Notes: generated by a model not told the origin, from the letters alone. 64,000 nt of DNA from Myxococcales bacterium (GCA_007131745.1 SLPX01000035.1:28810-92809), one strand, 5' to 3'. Positions 1-9,644 are shown, counted from the first letter of the stretch. Made by a program: numbers and translations.

Positions 1-912
1 ACCATCGACGGCGTTGAGGCCATGAGGAACCGCCCCATGAAAGGGTTGCTCGAAACCCTCGACCGGATGGGGGTGGAGATCGAGTGCCTTGAAAAACCTT
101 TCTGTCCGCCAGTGTGCTTTAAGAAAAAGCTTTCGGATCATGCGCCCCATGTCGTAACACTGGATCCCGCAGGTTCCAGTCAGCAACTCTCCGGCATGTT
201 GATGATCGGACCAAAAATGGAATCAGGATTGAAAATTCAACTCACATCGGCCGTACCGTCTTCGCCTTACGTTGACCTAACGGTAGACGTGATGAAATCA
301 TTCGGAATCACAGTTAAAAGATCCGCGGGCAAAGCCGCAAAGAACGAGGATGTTTTCTCGGTTCCGGCCGGAGATTACCTCGCCGCGAAATATTTCGTGG
401 AAGGAGATCATTCCAGCGCTTCATACATGCTGGCAGCGTCGCTGCTCACGGGAAAACCTGTTCACGTGACAAATGTCTCCCCAAAATCCAAGCAGGGCGA
501 CCGAGTTTTTAGCAACATCCTGGAAGAATTGAAAAGCCCCGGCCCGAAAGAGATTGACATGCATGAATGTCCTGACGTGGCGCCCACCGCGCTTGCATGC
601 GCTCTTTTTCGCGAAGATCCCACGAAGATCCTGAATGTTTCCCATTTGAAAATCAAGGAATGCGACCGAATAGAAGTGCCGGCCAAAGAGCTGAGCAAGC
701 TGGGCGCTAAAATCAAAACCCTTGATGACGGCTGGATCATTAATCCCTCGCCGCTTAGCGGCCCGGCCCAATTGGATCCCCATGGGGATCACCGCATGGC
801 GATGATTTTCGGAATCATATCGCTCCGGGTGGATGGTATAACGATCCTTGACCCCGGCTGCGTTGACAAGTCTTTTCCCCATTTTTGGGAAAAACTGGAG
901 CTTTTTAAATGA
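1..912 (+). CDS. aroA: 3-phosphoshikimate 1-carboxyvinyltransferase (EPSP synthase), 5' end cut by window edge
   Basis: Sixth step of the shikimate pathway: transfers enolpyruvate from PEP to shikimate-3-phosphate in the cytoplasm. The reading frame is open from base 1 (TIDGVEAMRNRP...), so the first ATG at 22 is internal and the N-terminal part lies outside the window. Visible family motifs are the middle-domain segment ending YFVEGDHSSASYML, the KECDRIE motif, and the C-terminal GDHRMAM signature followed by DPGCVDKSFPHFW. About 304 residues are present of the roughly 430 usual for the family. Its TGA overlaps the aroK start (ATGA), so the two are translationally coupled in an aroA-aroK-aroC operon. 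Identity is certain from motifs plus context; only the N-terminus is unseen. Confidence 0.95.
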   Translation, partial: TIDGVEAMRNRPMKGLLETLDRMGVEIECLEKPFCPPVCFKKKLSDHAPHVVTLDPAGSSQQLSGMLMIGPKMESGLKIQLTSAVPSSPYVDLTVDVMKSFGITVKRSAGKAAKNEDVFSVPAGDYLAAKYFVEGDHSSASYMLAASLLTGKPVHVTNVSPKSKQGDRVFSNILEELKSPGPKEIDMHECPDVAPTALACALFREDPTKILNVSHLKIKECDRIEVPAKELSKLGAKIKTLDDGWIINPSPLSGPAQLDPHGDHRMAMIFGIISLRVDGITILDPGCVDKSFPHFWEKLELFK

Positions 913-1481
913 TTCGTTCAGACCTCCCATGTCGCCTGATCCTGGTTGGACTCCGGGGCTCGGGGAAAACATCGGCAGGAAAACTTCTTTCCAGTCGAAT
1001 CGGCGCGGGCTTTTTCGATACTGATGAGTGGATCGAAAAAGAAAGGGGAAAAACAATACAAGAAATATTTCGAACGGAAGGAGAATCCGCGTTACGTTCT
1101 TTGGAGCGCCGCAGCCTGGAAACTCTTCAGAAGAGACCCACCCCGGAAGTCGTATCCACGGGCGGAGGAATCGTGCAATCAACGACAAACCGCAACCTCA
1201 TCACCGCGCTGGGTCAAGTGGTATACCTCCAGGCAAATTGTGAAACATTGGTAAAGCGCATTCAATCAACTCCACGGCAAAAATCTTCCCGTCCCAAGCT
1301 CACTAACCTCTCGCCCGAAGATGAAATGAAGGCGATGAACCTTAAAAGGCATCCCTTGTACCTGGAAGTCGCGCATGCAATAGTCGACGCGGAACCAAGC
1401 ATTGAAGAAGTCGTGGAAAAACTCGCTGTGATCTGGAAGTCGTTGTGTTTTTTGCAACATAAAAGGTCTGCTGATCGATGA
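909..1481 (+). CDS. aroK: shikimate kinase
   Basis: Phosphorylates shikimate at the 3-hydroxyl with ATP, supplying the substrate for AroA. The 190-residue protein has the Walker A loop GLRGSGKTSAGK near residues 14-25, the DTDEWIE motif holding the substrate-binding Asp, an Arg in ALRSLE, and the VVSTGGGIV glycine motif that contacts shikimate. The C-terminal lid region contains RPKLTNLSPEDEM. It overlaps aroA upstream and aroC downstream by ATGA junctions, which points to one polycistronic message. Length is slightly above the usual 170-175. aroK is preferred over aroL only because of this biosynthetic context. Confidence 0.95.
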   Translation: MIRSDLPCRLILVGLRGSGKTSAGKLLSSRIGAGFFDTDEWIEKERGKTIQEIFRTEGESALRSLERRSLETLQKRPTPEVVSTGGGIVQSTTNRNLITALGQVVYLQANCETLVKRIQSTPRQKSSRPKLTNLSPEDEMKAMNLKRHPLYLEVAHAIVDAEPSIEEVVEKLAVIWKSLCFLQHKRSADR

Positions 1482-2767
1482 GTAGAGGTCCCAATTCATT
1501 TGGAAGCTTTTTTCGCATAACCACTTTCGGAGAATCTCACGGATACGGAGTGGGAGTGGTTCTGGACGGGGTACGGCCAGGCATAGAATTCGACATACGG
1601 GAAATCCAGAAAGAGCTGGATCGCAGAAGGCCCGGTCAAAACGAACTGGTGTCACCGAGAAAAGAACCGGACCGGGTGGAAATCGTTTCAGGCGTTTTCA
1701 ACAACCGAACCACGGGAGCGCCTTTGTGTCTTCTGATAAGAAACTTAAACGCGGATCCCAAAGCGTATGAACATCTGAAAAACATCTTTCGTCCCGGTCA
1801 CGCGGATTTCACTTTTCTTGCAAAATACGGCATTCGGGACTGGCGCGGAGGCGGAAGATCATCAGGACGTGAAACCGCTGCGCGGGTAGCCGCCGCAGCG
1901 ATGGCAAGACAACTCCTGAAAAAAAAGAAGGTATCCGTAATCGGTTTCACCCGGCGAATCGGCCCCATCCAGATTTCACATTCAACCATCCGGCAGTTTG
2001 AACGAGCCTGCGAAAACGGAGATTTTACGGAAGCCGCCCGGATGATTGAAAGTTCCCCGGTGCGCTGCCCGGATCACGAAGCGTCCGAATCCATGAAGAA
2101 CCTGGTGGCCGAAACTCGTAAAGCCGGTGACTCGATCGGCGGGGTGATTGAACTTCGGGCCTACGGCGTACCCCCGGGGTGGGGGGATCCGGTTTTTTGC
2201 AAACTGGATGCAGAACTTGCCTCGGGCCTCATGTCTATCGGCGGGGTCAAGGGAATCGAGATCGGCGCGGGTTTCGCGCTCTCAGAACAAAAGGGATCAG
2301 AATCAAATGACCACCTGTGCCCCGGCGGGTTTGAAACAAACATGGCAGGCGGCCTGCTGGGCGGGATTTCGAATGGATCCCCTATTGTCATCAGGCTTGC
2401 CGTCAAACCCACCCCATCCATAGGGATTCCGCAAAAGAGCGTGGACACAAAAAACAACCCTTGCATCGTTAAAACCGTGGGGAGACACGATCCTTGCCTT
2501 GCACCCAGAGTGGTGACCGTAGCGGAAGGAATGATGTGCCTGGTTCTCGCGGAAGCATCCCTCCGGCAGGACGCTCTTATGAACGAACCTGCCGACGCTC
2601 ACGCTTTACAACTGGCGGGTATTCGCTCGTGGGAGGATCTTTTCAGCGCACTGAAAAGAATGCAAACTCTTCGGCAAATCGGTCTAAATCACGAAGTCAT
2701 ACAAAAACTAGCCATGGAATACGGGATTTCTGAAAAAGATCTGCATGGTCTCAAAAAGATTCTTTAA
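1478..2767 (+). CDS. aroC: chorismate synthase
   Basis: Last shikimate-pathway enzyme: FMN-dependent anti-elimination of phosphate from EPSP to give chorismate. The N-terminus carries FGESHGYGVGVVLDGVRPG, followed by RRPGQNELVSPRKEPD and GVFNNRTTGAPL, all chorismate synthase signatures. The C-terminal RHDPCLAPRVVTVAEGMM segment contains the conserved Arg-His-Asp-Pro. At 429 residues it is some 50-70 residues longer than most bacterial enzymes; the surplus is mainly a C-terminal tail (IRSWEDLFSALKRMQTL... to the end) that I cannot assign. It is coupled to aroK by an ATGA overlap and ends the operon, facing the minus-strand methyltransferase. Confidence 0.95.
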   Translation: MSRGPNSFGSFFRITTFGESHGYGVGVVLDGVRPGIEFDIREIQKELDRRRPGQNELVSPRKEPDRVEIVSGVFNNRTTGAPLCLLIRNLNADPKAYEHLKNIFRPGHADFTFLAKYGIRDWRGGGRSSGRETAARVAAAAMARQLLKKKKVSVIGFTRRIGPIQISHSTIRQFERACENGDFTEAARMIESSPVRCPDHEASESMKNLVAETRKAGDSIGGVIELRAYGVPPGWGDPVFCKLDAELASGLMSIGGVKGIEIGAGFALSEQKGSESNDHLCPGGFETNMAGGLLGGISNGSPIVIRLAVKPTPSIGIPQKSVDTKNNPCIVKTVGRHDPCLAPRVVTVAEGMMCLVLAEASLRQDALMNEPADAHALQLAGIRSWEDLFSALKRMQTLRQIGLNHEVIQKLAMEYGISEKDLHGLKKIL

Positions 2768-2805
2768 AAAATGATCGCCTATACAGCTCCGATCCAGCCG
2801 CAAGA

Positions 2806-4095
2806 TTAATCGGCCGCCATGAAAAAAGCTTTCAAGTATGATCCCTCCCTGAATCCGACCGGTTGGGGAAAATCCGCCGGCATGCCCATTTTTTCCAATA
2901 TTTTCAAAGTCCTGCCTGCCCGGACAGCCCCTTGGGCGATAAGCTTCTGAAACCCTTCCTCGTCCACGCCTTGCGTGTTGCAACACGCAAGGATAAATCC
3001 GCCGGGTTTTACTATTTTCAATGCCGTCTCCATGAGCACGGGATAGTCGTTTTTCAGGACAAAACTTTTTTTTCCAGCAGAGTAAGTCGGTGGATCAAGG
3101 ATAGCGATATCATAGGGGCCGCGTCCTTGTTTCGCCAGCCGGGCCATTGCAGCGACGGCATCCAGCGCCATGAATTCGTATTTGTCGGGATCCAGTTCGT
3201 TAAGGCGAAAATTCTTTTTCGACCAGGCAAGATATTTTTTTGAAATATCTATGGATACGACCTCTTCGGCGCCCGCAGCGGCAGCGTAAACACTGAAACT
3301 ACCCGTGTGAGAAAAACAGTTTACAACTTTCTTGTTTTTCGAGATCCGACCAACAAGAGAACGGGCTTCACGCAAGTCGCAATAAAAACCAACACTTACC
3401 GGAGCGCGCACATCCACGAGAAACTTCAATTCGTTTTCGTGCACTACCTCTTCCATGTCCGCTCTCCGCCCCCATACCAAGGATGCTGCCGAATGCTGCT
3501 TTTCATGGGAAAGCGGGCGAAACCTCTTTTGCAAGTATACACCTTCGAGATCTGTTTTTTCAGCCATCACTTTGCAAATGTCTTCAACTAAAAAGCCTCC
3601 TTCTTCGCAATACTGAGTGATCACGGCGAAGCGCGCGAAGCGATCCACCGCGAACCCCGACAAGCCTTCGCCTTCTCCGTGAACCAGCCGGTATACGGAA
3701 AGACCCTTCGGTAAGAGTTTTTCCCTTAAAGCCAAAGCTTTGACTATTGAATTTTCCACCAATCCGGTTTTGTGTCGGGGTGCTTCTCTTGTTGACAATA
3801 TTCGCATGGCCACGGCCCCCTCGGAACACAAGTAGCCCCGGCCTATAAACTTTCCTCTGGAATCCACTGCTTCCAAAAGCCCTTTTTCCCGCATGGAAAA
3901 GTCGGTTCCCACTCCGTGCTTCAGTGTATTTCGATAAACCCACGGATGCCCCGCCTTGACCCACCAGGCTCCTTCGCTGTCAAGCCTGATACTTCCCCTG
4001 CGCACTCCTACGGTTTTTTGGACGCTCCTATCTTCTTTCCGAACTCCGCCTCTTCTGCCGAATCCGCCTAGCTTGGTTTTTTCTGATCTGGTCAT
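2806..4095 (-). CDS. rlmI: class I SAM-dependent rRNA methyltransferase, RlmI/RlmK-like
   Basis: Probably methylates a cytosine of 23S rRNA (m5C1962 in the RlmI family), using S-adenosylmethionine. The first 130 residues hold a PUA-type RNA-binding segment (WWVKAGHPWVYRNTL, then GRGYLCSEGAVAMRIL). The methyltransferase fold follows: NCFSHTGSFSVYAAAAGA is the SAM-binding motif I, SIDISKKYLAWSKKN motif II, and AILDPPTYSAGKKSF the catalytic motif IV typical of RlmI. The 429-residue length is about 30 more than E. coli RlmI, the excess being a basic N-terminal tail. It is convergent with aroC and single, so it is likely a monocistronic gene. Assignment to RlmI rather than a paralogue of the same family is by motif only. 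Confidence 0.85.
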   Translation of the reverse strand: MTRSEKTKLGGFGRRGGVRKEDRSVQKTVGVRRGSIRLDSEGAWWVKAGHPWVYRNTLKHGVGTDFSMREKGLLEAVDSRGKFIGRGYLCSEGAVAMRILSTREAPRHKTGLVENSIVKALALREKLLPKGLSVYRLVHGEGEGLSGFAVDRFARFAVITQYCEEGGFLVEDICKVMAEKTDLEGVYLQKRFRPLSHEKQHSAASLVWGRRADMEEVVHENELKFLVDVRAPVSVGFYCDLREARSLVGRISKNKKVVNCFSHTGSFSVYAAAAGAEEVVSIDISKKYLAWSKKNFRLNELDPDKYEFMALDAVAAMARLAKQGRGPYDIAILDPPTYSAGKKSFVLKNDYPVLMETALKIVKPGGFILACCNTQGVDEEGFQKLIAQGAVRAGRTLKILEKMGMPADFPQPVGFREGSYLKAFFMAAD

Positions 4096-4597
4096 AATCT
4101 TTCAGGCTCTCTTCTCTGTTTTTCATTTCTTCGAGATCACTGATTTCTCAAAAAATCTCATTCTTGTCATTCCGAATTAAATTGCCAAACTCCGCGCTTC
4201 AATCCGAATGGTTTTTGAAACAACTTGTCGTTTACACAATTTTCGTGGAAAATACTCGTGTTTTTTTGGATTTTGTGATAGTTCTTCAAACATTCGAGGT
4301 CTTTGTAGTGTCCAATACTTCGTAACAGCCCCGGACAAGCCTTGGCACTGTCGAAACAATGCCTGGAAAATGCCGGACATTGGATGAAAAGCAGAGAACC
4401 AAACAAAGAAGGTATTAAAGCTGAAAAAACTGTTGTCCCGAAGATTCAAAATGGATTATAAGATCGACTTTGTTGATTTGAGTGGATTGTTCGGACCGAA
4501 CGTACCGCTGCCGACGTAGGCATGTTTGCTCTTCGTCGGCTGAGGGTTCGTTGCCTAAGGGACATGGATCCGGGAACCAGCGAGCCGGGAGGTAGTT
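4096..4597 (+). other. 502-bp divergent intergenic region
   Basis: No convincing gene. It separates the minus-strand methyltransferase from the plus-strand gene at 4598, so both promoters should lie here. Two symmetric elements are visible: TTCGG-A-CCGAA near 4490-4500, and a 7-bp perfect inverted repeat GCCGACG (4510-4516) / CGTCGGC (4534-4540) with a 17-base loop. Either could be an operator or a leader hairpin. I see no clear -35/-10 pair. Confidence 0.4.
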
Positions 4598-5521
4598 GTG
4601 CAGACCGAAGAAACAAAAGACATCAAAAAGGCAGCTAAAACCCCTGAAGTAGACATTCTGGGAGAACCGGCGGGTGAAGAGATCGTCGATGCTTTCGTGA
4701 AAGACGCTCATTCGTGGTTTGAAGAAGAAGTACAGGAAGCCAAAAACGCAAAAGCGCAACAGGAAGCGGATCTCAAGGCCAAGCAAGACGCCGAGCTGCA
4801 GGCCAGGCTGGAAGCAGAAGCACGGGCGAAGAAGGAGTTGGCCGAAAAGCTTGAGGCTGAAAAGAGAGCACGGGAGGAGGCCGAAAGAAAGGCAAGGGAA
4901 AACGCCGAAAGAACCGCTTCTGAAAAAGCCGTTGCCAAAGAACCTGTGGAAACCGCTGTGCAAGGAGCGCCTGTTGCTGCATCACCCGCGGTCGTTTCTA
5001 CCGCAGGGCCGGCGGTGGCTCCGGCTGGAGGCGACTCTTCTCAAACCATGAAATGGGTGGCCATGTTCGGATCCGCGGTCATCTTGGCCGGCGCCCTCGT
5101 ATTTGTGGGCGTTCAGTTGGGAAAAGGGGCGGATGGACCCAAGGAACAACCTGCACATGCGCCTGCTCCTGAAAAACCGGTTGAGCAAACAGAAGTCCAA
5201 CCCAAAGAGACACAAGAACCGGTGGAAAAACCCATCGAAAAACCTGAGTTCAGAGTTCAACCGCTTGATCCGCAAGAGGACCGAGTAGAAACGACTCAGC
5301 CGGAAACCGCTGAGCCGGAAACCGCTGAGCCGGAAACCGATGTTGCCGACACAGCCGAACCCGAAGAAGACCCGGTGGAGAAAAAAGCTAAAAAACCCGC
5401 TCCTCCGAAAAAACGGCCGACAACCGTAAAGAAAACGACACCAAAAACAAAACAACCGCAAAAGAAACCTCCGGCAAAAAAGAAACCGGGGGCAAAAGAA
5501 GTCTGGGAAAGCCCGTTTTAA
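4598..5521 (+). CDS. single-pass membrane protein with coiled-coil N-terminus and proline-rich C-terminus, unknown function
   Basis: Unrecognised. The start is a GTG preceded by GGGAGG at 4587-4592, a good ribosome binding site. Residues 1-110 are charged and helical, dominated by Ala/Glu/Lys/Arg (EAEARAKKELAEKLEAEKRA), as in a coiled coil. One membrane segment follows at about 150-172 (WVAMFGSAVILAGALVFVG), and the rest is Pro/Glu/Lys-rich with three copies of QPETAEPET-type repeats and a very basic tail (KKPAPPKKRPTTVKKTTPK). The layout resembles TonB/TolA-like or cell-wall-spanning tethers, but there is no TonB C-terminal domain. It sits 69 bp upstream of a TPR protein and a lipoprotein in the same direction, so the three may be an envelope operon. 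Function unknown. Confidence 0.8.
   Translation: MQTEETKDIKKAAKTPEVDILGEPAGEEIVDAFVKDAHSWFEEEVQEAKNAKAQQEADLKAKQDAELQARLEAEARAKKELAEKLEAEKRAREEAERKARENAERTASEKAVAKEPVETAVQGAPVAASPAVVSTAGPAVAPAGGDSSQTMKWVAMFGSAVILAGALVFVGVQLGKGADGPKEQPAHAPAPEKPVEQTEVQPKETQEPVEKPIEKPEFRVQPLDPQEDRVETTQPETAEPETAEPETDVADTAEPEEDPVEKKAKKPAPPKKRPTTVKKTTPKTKQPQKKPPAKKKPGAKEVWESPF
5295..5339 (+). repeat. three tandem 15-bp units inside the proline-rich segment
   Basis: Three consecutive copies of CT(C/G)AGCCGGAAACCG encode the repeated pentapeptide PETAE. Copies two and three are identical, the first differs by one base, which suggests recent slippage expansion. Confidence 0.85.
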
Positions 5522-5590
5522 AGAGGCTTCCCGGATTCGGCGGGCTCAGACACGGAAAACCATCCTGAACACAAGGGATCAAGAGGGAAA

Positions 5591-6865
5591 ATGATGCAAG
5601 ATATGAAACGAATGCTTGGCTTTTTCGCCCTGATAGTCTGCATGACGGGCATGGCTGGTCTCGCGCAAGGGCAGGAAACGCCCCGAGATCAAGCAAAAGA
5701 GGCGTTTCAAAAAGGCTTCGCCCATTACCAGGCAGGTCAGTACCTGCAGGCGGTCAGGGAACTGCGCAGAGCATACAACATACGGCCGGTTCCATTGGTG
5801 CTCTATTACATAGGTAAAACATATCAAGCGGCCGAATTGGTGGAAGAAGCGATCGCAGCTTTTCAACAGTTTTTGGATGAAGCCCGCTTGACGGAACCCA
5901 GAAGAAAAGAGGCGCAGGAAGCAATTGAGGCTCTAGGAGGCACGATTAAAACAAAGCCGTCCGAACCGGATCATCCGGTAAGAACTCCTGATGTTCGGCC
6001 TGAAGAAGAACCGAAACCGGAACCCAAGAGAATCGTTCGCCGCGTAAAACCAGGCGAAATAATTCATGAAATCATCGAGGAGGCAAGGCCCAACCTGCCT
6101 CTCTTGATAGAAGCAGAGTTACCCGATGACATCGAATGGGCCAGGCTCTATGTGTATTATCGAGCTCCTGGTAGAGAAGAGTTTGAAAAAAAGCTGATGC
6201 CCCCGGGCCGTAGGGGAATTTACAGCTATCTTATTCACCACAGCGTACTTAAAGGAACATCGCTCCAGTACTACATTGAAGCGGTTGGCAGAACCGGAAA
6301 GAGAATCGCCGGTTCGGGAACGGCCACATCCCCGAACATTATTCTCCTCAGCCCCGAGGCCCCCATGCAGCCGGGAGGACGAATGGACGATTCGGGCCAG
6401 GACCCTGCAGTAACCACCAAGATTGTGAAGGGCGTGTCCGTTCCCATTGAAAGACCTGATGAAGAAACGGTGCGTCCCTGGCGGATGTACGGTGCAATCG
6501 CCCTAACAGCTGCTACTGTCGCTCTTGCAGGCGCGGGCATCGGTCTGGGCATACAATCCCGCTACAAAGCACAAGACATTGCTGACTCGGGAACAGCAAG
6601 GTTGCCCGGAGGAGGGTGGGATTTTCCGCCCTTTGCGGTTTTCGACTCATCTTTGCAAGACACCGAAAACAAGGGAAGATCGTACGAAGTCGGAGGGATC
6701 GTCTGTTTGTCTTTCGCAGCGGTTGCAGCTGGAGGAGCGATTTACTTGTGGCTTAACCACTTCGGCGTCTTCGGTTCAAAAAGAGAGAAAGCTGAAAAAT
6801 CTTCATCCGTAGCGCCTATTGTGGGCAGAGGAACCGCTGGTTTCACCTATGGACTGAATTTCTAA
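5591..6865 (+). CDS. exported TPR protein with C-terminal membrane segments, unknown function
   Basis: Begins with a signal peptide (FFALIVCMTGMAGLAQGQ) followed by tetratricopeptide-like helices at about residues 35-115 (AFQKGFAHYQAGQYLQAVREL, then VLYYIGKTYQAAELVEEAI). This N-terminal pattern is frequent in predicted envelope proteins of myxobacteria. The central part (about 165-260) has a beta-sheet-like segment around LYVYYRAPGREEFEKKLMP. Two hydrophobic segments occur near 305-320 (AIALTAATVALAGAGIGLG) and 365-385 (IVCLSFAAVAAGGAIYLWL). A purine-rich GAGGG lies ahead of the first ATG. The next gene, a lipoprotein, starts 20 bp after the stop, so co-transcription is likely. No specific function can be assigned. 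Confidence 0.8.
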   Translation: MMQDMKRMLGFFALIVCMTGMAGLAQGQETPRDQAKEAFQKGFAHYQAGQYLQAVRELRRAYNIRPVPLVLYYIGKTYQAAELVEEAIAAFQQFLDEARLTEPRRKEAQEAIEALGGTIKTKPSEPDHPVRTPDVRPEEEPKPEPKRIVRRVKPGEIIHEIIEEARPNLPLLIEAELPDDIEWARLYVYYRAPGREEFEKKLMPPGRRGIYSYLIHHSVLKGTSLQYYIEAVGRTGKRIAGSGTATSPNIILLSPEAPMQPGGRMDDSGQDPAVTTKIVKGVSVPIERPDEETVRPWRMYGAIALTAATVALAGAGIGLGIQSRYKAQDIADSGTARLPGGGWDFPPFAVFDSSLQDTENKGRSYEVGGIVCLSFAAVAAGGAIYLWLNHFGVFGSKREKAEKSSSVAPIVGRGTAGFTYGLNF

Positions 6866-6885
6866 TCATTTTGAGGAACGACCCC

Positions 6886-7794
6886 ATGAAAAAAAGTCTC
6901 ACGATATTTGTAGGTTTTATGATCGCCGGCCTTTCCGGATGTTACAATCCGGAACTCGCTCCGGCACCGTTTCTCTGTGGCCCCGGCGGAGCCTGCCCAA
7001 AAGGGTATACTTGTTATGGAGGCATCTGCATGGACTACCTGCCGGAGTGCATGATGGACGGTTACATATTTGACGGCAAACAGGACGCGGACTTGGAACC
7101 CAACAACACGCCCGAGATGGCGGTCACTCTGTTTTGCGGTCTTCCGCCGGACGATCCGGAGTATAATCCTTGCGTATGTCCCCCCATGCCGACCATTGAG
7201 GGTTTTCGGCGGAAAAACTATTCAAACGGTCTGGGCAGTCTGGCCATATGTCCACCGGGTGATCATGACTGGTACAGATTTTACCTTCTCCCGAACGAGA
7301 CTCTCAAGGTGAAGGTTCTATACAGGTATCACCTGGGCAGGGATCTCAACTTGGAGATAGGGTATTTCGACAGCGAAGGCAGATACGTACGGATGAAAGA
7401 ATCCAAGACACCGAATGATAATGAAGAGCTGGAAGTTGATGCAACCCATAGAGGATGGCACTATATCCTCGTTTACCCTGCAAGATCACAGAATCAATAT
7501 GATCAGTTCGGCCAGATTACTCATCCAGCGGATGTAAACGAATATGTCCTTCAGTACGAATTGAATCCGAACAACAAGTGCAACAACAATGGAGTTTGCG
7601 ACCCATATGAAACGCACGCTAGTTGCCCTAACGATTGCCCGGATCCATTCTGCGGAAACAAAGTTTGCGAACCGACTGAAATGGGCGCAAATGCTTGCGA
7701 TCTCGATTGTGTCTGTGGAAATGGAACATGTGACGTACATGTAGGACAATCCCCCATGAACTGTCCCCAGGACTGTCCCCCCGATTGCTCCTGA
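6886..7794 (+). CDS. cysteine-rich lipoprotein with CGNGxC-type repeats
   Basis: The ATG at 6886 is preceded by GAGG nine bases upstream, so I prefer it to the in-frame TTG at 6871. A short signal peptide ends in the lipobox LSGC, giving a lipidated Cys at about residue 18. The segment after it (CGPGGACPKGYTCYGGICM) is a disulfide-type cysteine cluster. The middle domain (DHDWYRFYLLPNETLKVKV) resembles the pre-peptidase C-terminal (PPC) jelly-roll folds of secreted proteins. The C-terminus has three repeats of the form NGVCDPYETHASCPNDC. These are typical of surface proteins of myxobacteria and relatives, with unknown roles. Likely outer-membrane anchored; possibly in an operon with the two genes upstream. 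Confidence 0.75.
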   Translation: MKKSLTIFVGFMIAGLSGCYNPELAPAPFLCGPGGACPKGYTCYGGICMDYLPECMMDGYIFDGKQDADLEPNNTPEMAVTLFCGLPPDDPEYNPCVCPPMPTIEGFRRKNYSNGLGSLAICPPGDHDWYRFYLLPNETLKVKVLYRYHLGRDLNLEIGYFDSEGRYVRMKESKTPNDNEELEVDATHRGWHYILVYPARSQNQYDQFGQITHPADVNEYVLQYELNPNNKCNNNGVCDPYETHASCPNDCPDPFCGNKVCEPTEMGANACDLDCVCGNGTCDVHVGQSPMNCPQDCPPDCS

Positions 7795-7909
7795 TTCGGC
7801 GGTGATTCTTTGCTCCAAGAATGAATGCTCTTTTTCTTTTCTCTTTCCAAATATTAGGCGGGTCTGATATGAGGGTATCGGTGAAAACAAACTGAAAGAA
7901 GGTGATTGC

Positions 7910-9604
7910 ATGGGAAATCGTCTCGGCGAACTCTTGGTGAGAGAAAATCTCATATCAATGGAACAGCTTCGCCGCGCCCAGGGCGAACAAAACAAATCGG
8001 GAAAGCGGTTGGGTTACAGCCTCACCAAGCTCGGTTATATAGCGGAAAACGATCTTACTGATTTTCTATCCAAGCAATACGGCGTCCCTTCCATCAATCT
8101 TACAGAGTTCGAAATTGATCCGGAAATCATCAAGATCGTACCTGAAGACGTATGCCGAAAGCACATGGTGATCCCGGTGGACCGCCAGGGAGCCTCCCTG
8201 ATTGTGGCCATGAGCGATCCATCCAACATCTTCGCCATAGATGAACTTAAATTCATTACAAATCTTTCGATCGAAGTGGTCGTGGCTTCTGAAGTAGCCA
8301 TAGAAGAATCCATAGAGAGCTGTTACTCCCAACAAGTATCCTACGACGACGTCATGGGTGACTTCGAAGAATCCGAGATTTCTTTCGGCGCGGATGATGA
8401 CGATGTCAACATCGTGGACCTGGAAAGAGCTTCAGGGGAAGCGCCGGTGATCCGGCTGGTAAACTACATTCTTCTAAACGCTATCAAGAAAGGCGCCTCC
8501 GACATTCACGTCGAACCTTATGAAAAGTCTTTTCGAGTGAGATATAGAATCGACGGGGTTTTGTATGCAGAACTCAATCCCCCTCTCAAGCTCAAAAACG
8601 CCATCATATCCCGACTCAAGATCATGAGCCAACTGGACATAGCGGAAAGGCGATTGCCCCAAGACGGCCGAATCAAGCTCAAGCTCGGAAAGGGAAAAGA
8701 GCTGGACTTCAGGGTATCGGTATTGCCTACGTTGTTCGGCGAAAAGGTTGTTCTTCGTCTCCTCGACAAATCCAATCTGCAGTTGGATATGACAAAACTC
8801 GGCTTTGAAACAGACCCGTTAAAGAATTTCACGGACGCCATTCATATGCCGTACGGGATGGTTCTTGTCACCGGACCCACCGGTTCAGGAAAAACCACCA
8901 CCCTATATAGTGCATTGACCGAATTGAACAAGGTAACAGAAAACATATCCACTGCCGAAGATCCCGTAGAATATAACCTCCCGGGAATCAACCAGGTGCA
9001 ACAAAGAGAAGACATAGGACTAAATTTTGCAGCGTCTTTGCGGTCCTTTCTCCGCCAGGACCCGGACATAATCATGGTCGGCGAGATCCGAGATTACGAA
9101 ACTGCCGAGGTTGCGATCAAATCAGCTCTTACCGGCCACTTGGTGCTTTCGACCCTGCATACAAACGACGCTCCCTCCACGGTGACAAGGTTGCTTAACA
9201 TGGGGATCGAACCATTCCTTGTAACCGCATCAGTCAACCTTGTTCTGGCCCAGAGACTGGCCCGCAAGGTTTGTCCCGAATGCAAAACACCCGTAGAAGT
9301 AAACCCGCAAACGATGATTGACATGGGCATGAAACCCGAAAGTGCCACAAAGGCCCAGTTGTACAAGGGCGTGGGTTGCCGCCATTGCAACAACACCGGC
9401 TACAAGGGAAGAATAGCTCTCTACGAAGTTATGCCTTTCCGGGACGAGCTGAAGGAACTGGTGCTTCAGGGTTCTTCATCCGCTGAACTCAAGGCGGAAG
9501 CCATCCGCCTGGGAATGAAAACTCTCCGAATGGCGGGCCTGACCAAACTCCTTGAGGGTGTGACCACGGTTGAAGAGGTTTTAAGGGTAACCTCCGCTGA
9601 TTAA
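7910..9604 (+). CDS. pilB: type IV pilus assembly ATPase PilB
   Basis: Cytoplasmic hexameric motor that powers pilus extension by ATP hydrolysis at the inner membrane. The first 150 residues form the MshEN-type N-terminal domain (GNRLGELLVRENLISMEQL...). The motor carries the Walker A GPTGSGKTTTLYS near residue 321, the Asp box SDIHVEPYEK, the Walker B DPDIIMVGEIRD near 384, and the His box TGHLVLSTLHTND. A four-cysteine zinc motif (CPEC ... CRHC) near 458-492 is characteristic of PilB/GspE and absent from PilT. Length 564 is normal. The start has GAAGGTGA upstream. pilT follows 40 bp downstream in the same direction. Distinguished from GspE by the pilus gene context. Confidence 0.93.
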   Translation: MGNRLGELLVRENLISMEQLRRAQGEQNKSGKRLGYSLTKLGYIAENDLTDFLSKQYGVPSINLTEFEIDPEIIKIVPEDVCRKHMVIPVDRQGASLIVAMSDPSNIFAIDELKFITNLSIEVVVASEVAIEESIESCYSQQVSYDDVMGDFEESEISFGADDDDVNIVDLERASGEAPVIRLVNYILLNAIKKGASDIHVEPYEKSFRVRYRIDGVLYAELNPPLKLKNAIISRLKIMSQLDIAERRLPQDGRIKLKLGKGKELDFRVSVLPTLFGEKVVLRLLDKSNLQLDMTKLGFETDPLKNFTDAIHMPYGMVLVTGPTGSGKTTTLYSALTELNKVTENISTAEDPVEYNLPGINQVQQREDIGLNFAASLRSFLRQDPDIIMVGEIRDYETAEVAIKSALTGHLVLSTLHTNDAPSTVTRLLNMGIEPFLVTASVNLVLAQRLARKVCPECKTPVEVNPQTMIDMGMKPESATKAQLYKGVGCRHCNNTGYKGRIALYEVMPFRDELKELVLQGSSSAELKAEAIRLGMKTLRMAGLTKLLEGVTTVEEVLRVTSAD

Positions 9605-9644
9605 AGGCTGATAGAAATCACGCCGGGAATTAAGGACATGCACA

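Noticed and set aside
4167..4449. Two overlapping minus-strand frames in the intergenic region
   Set aside because: No ribosome site, no family resemblance and different frames; treated as non-coding.
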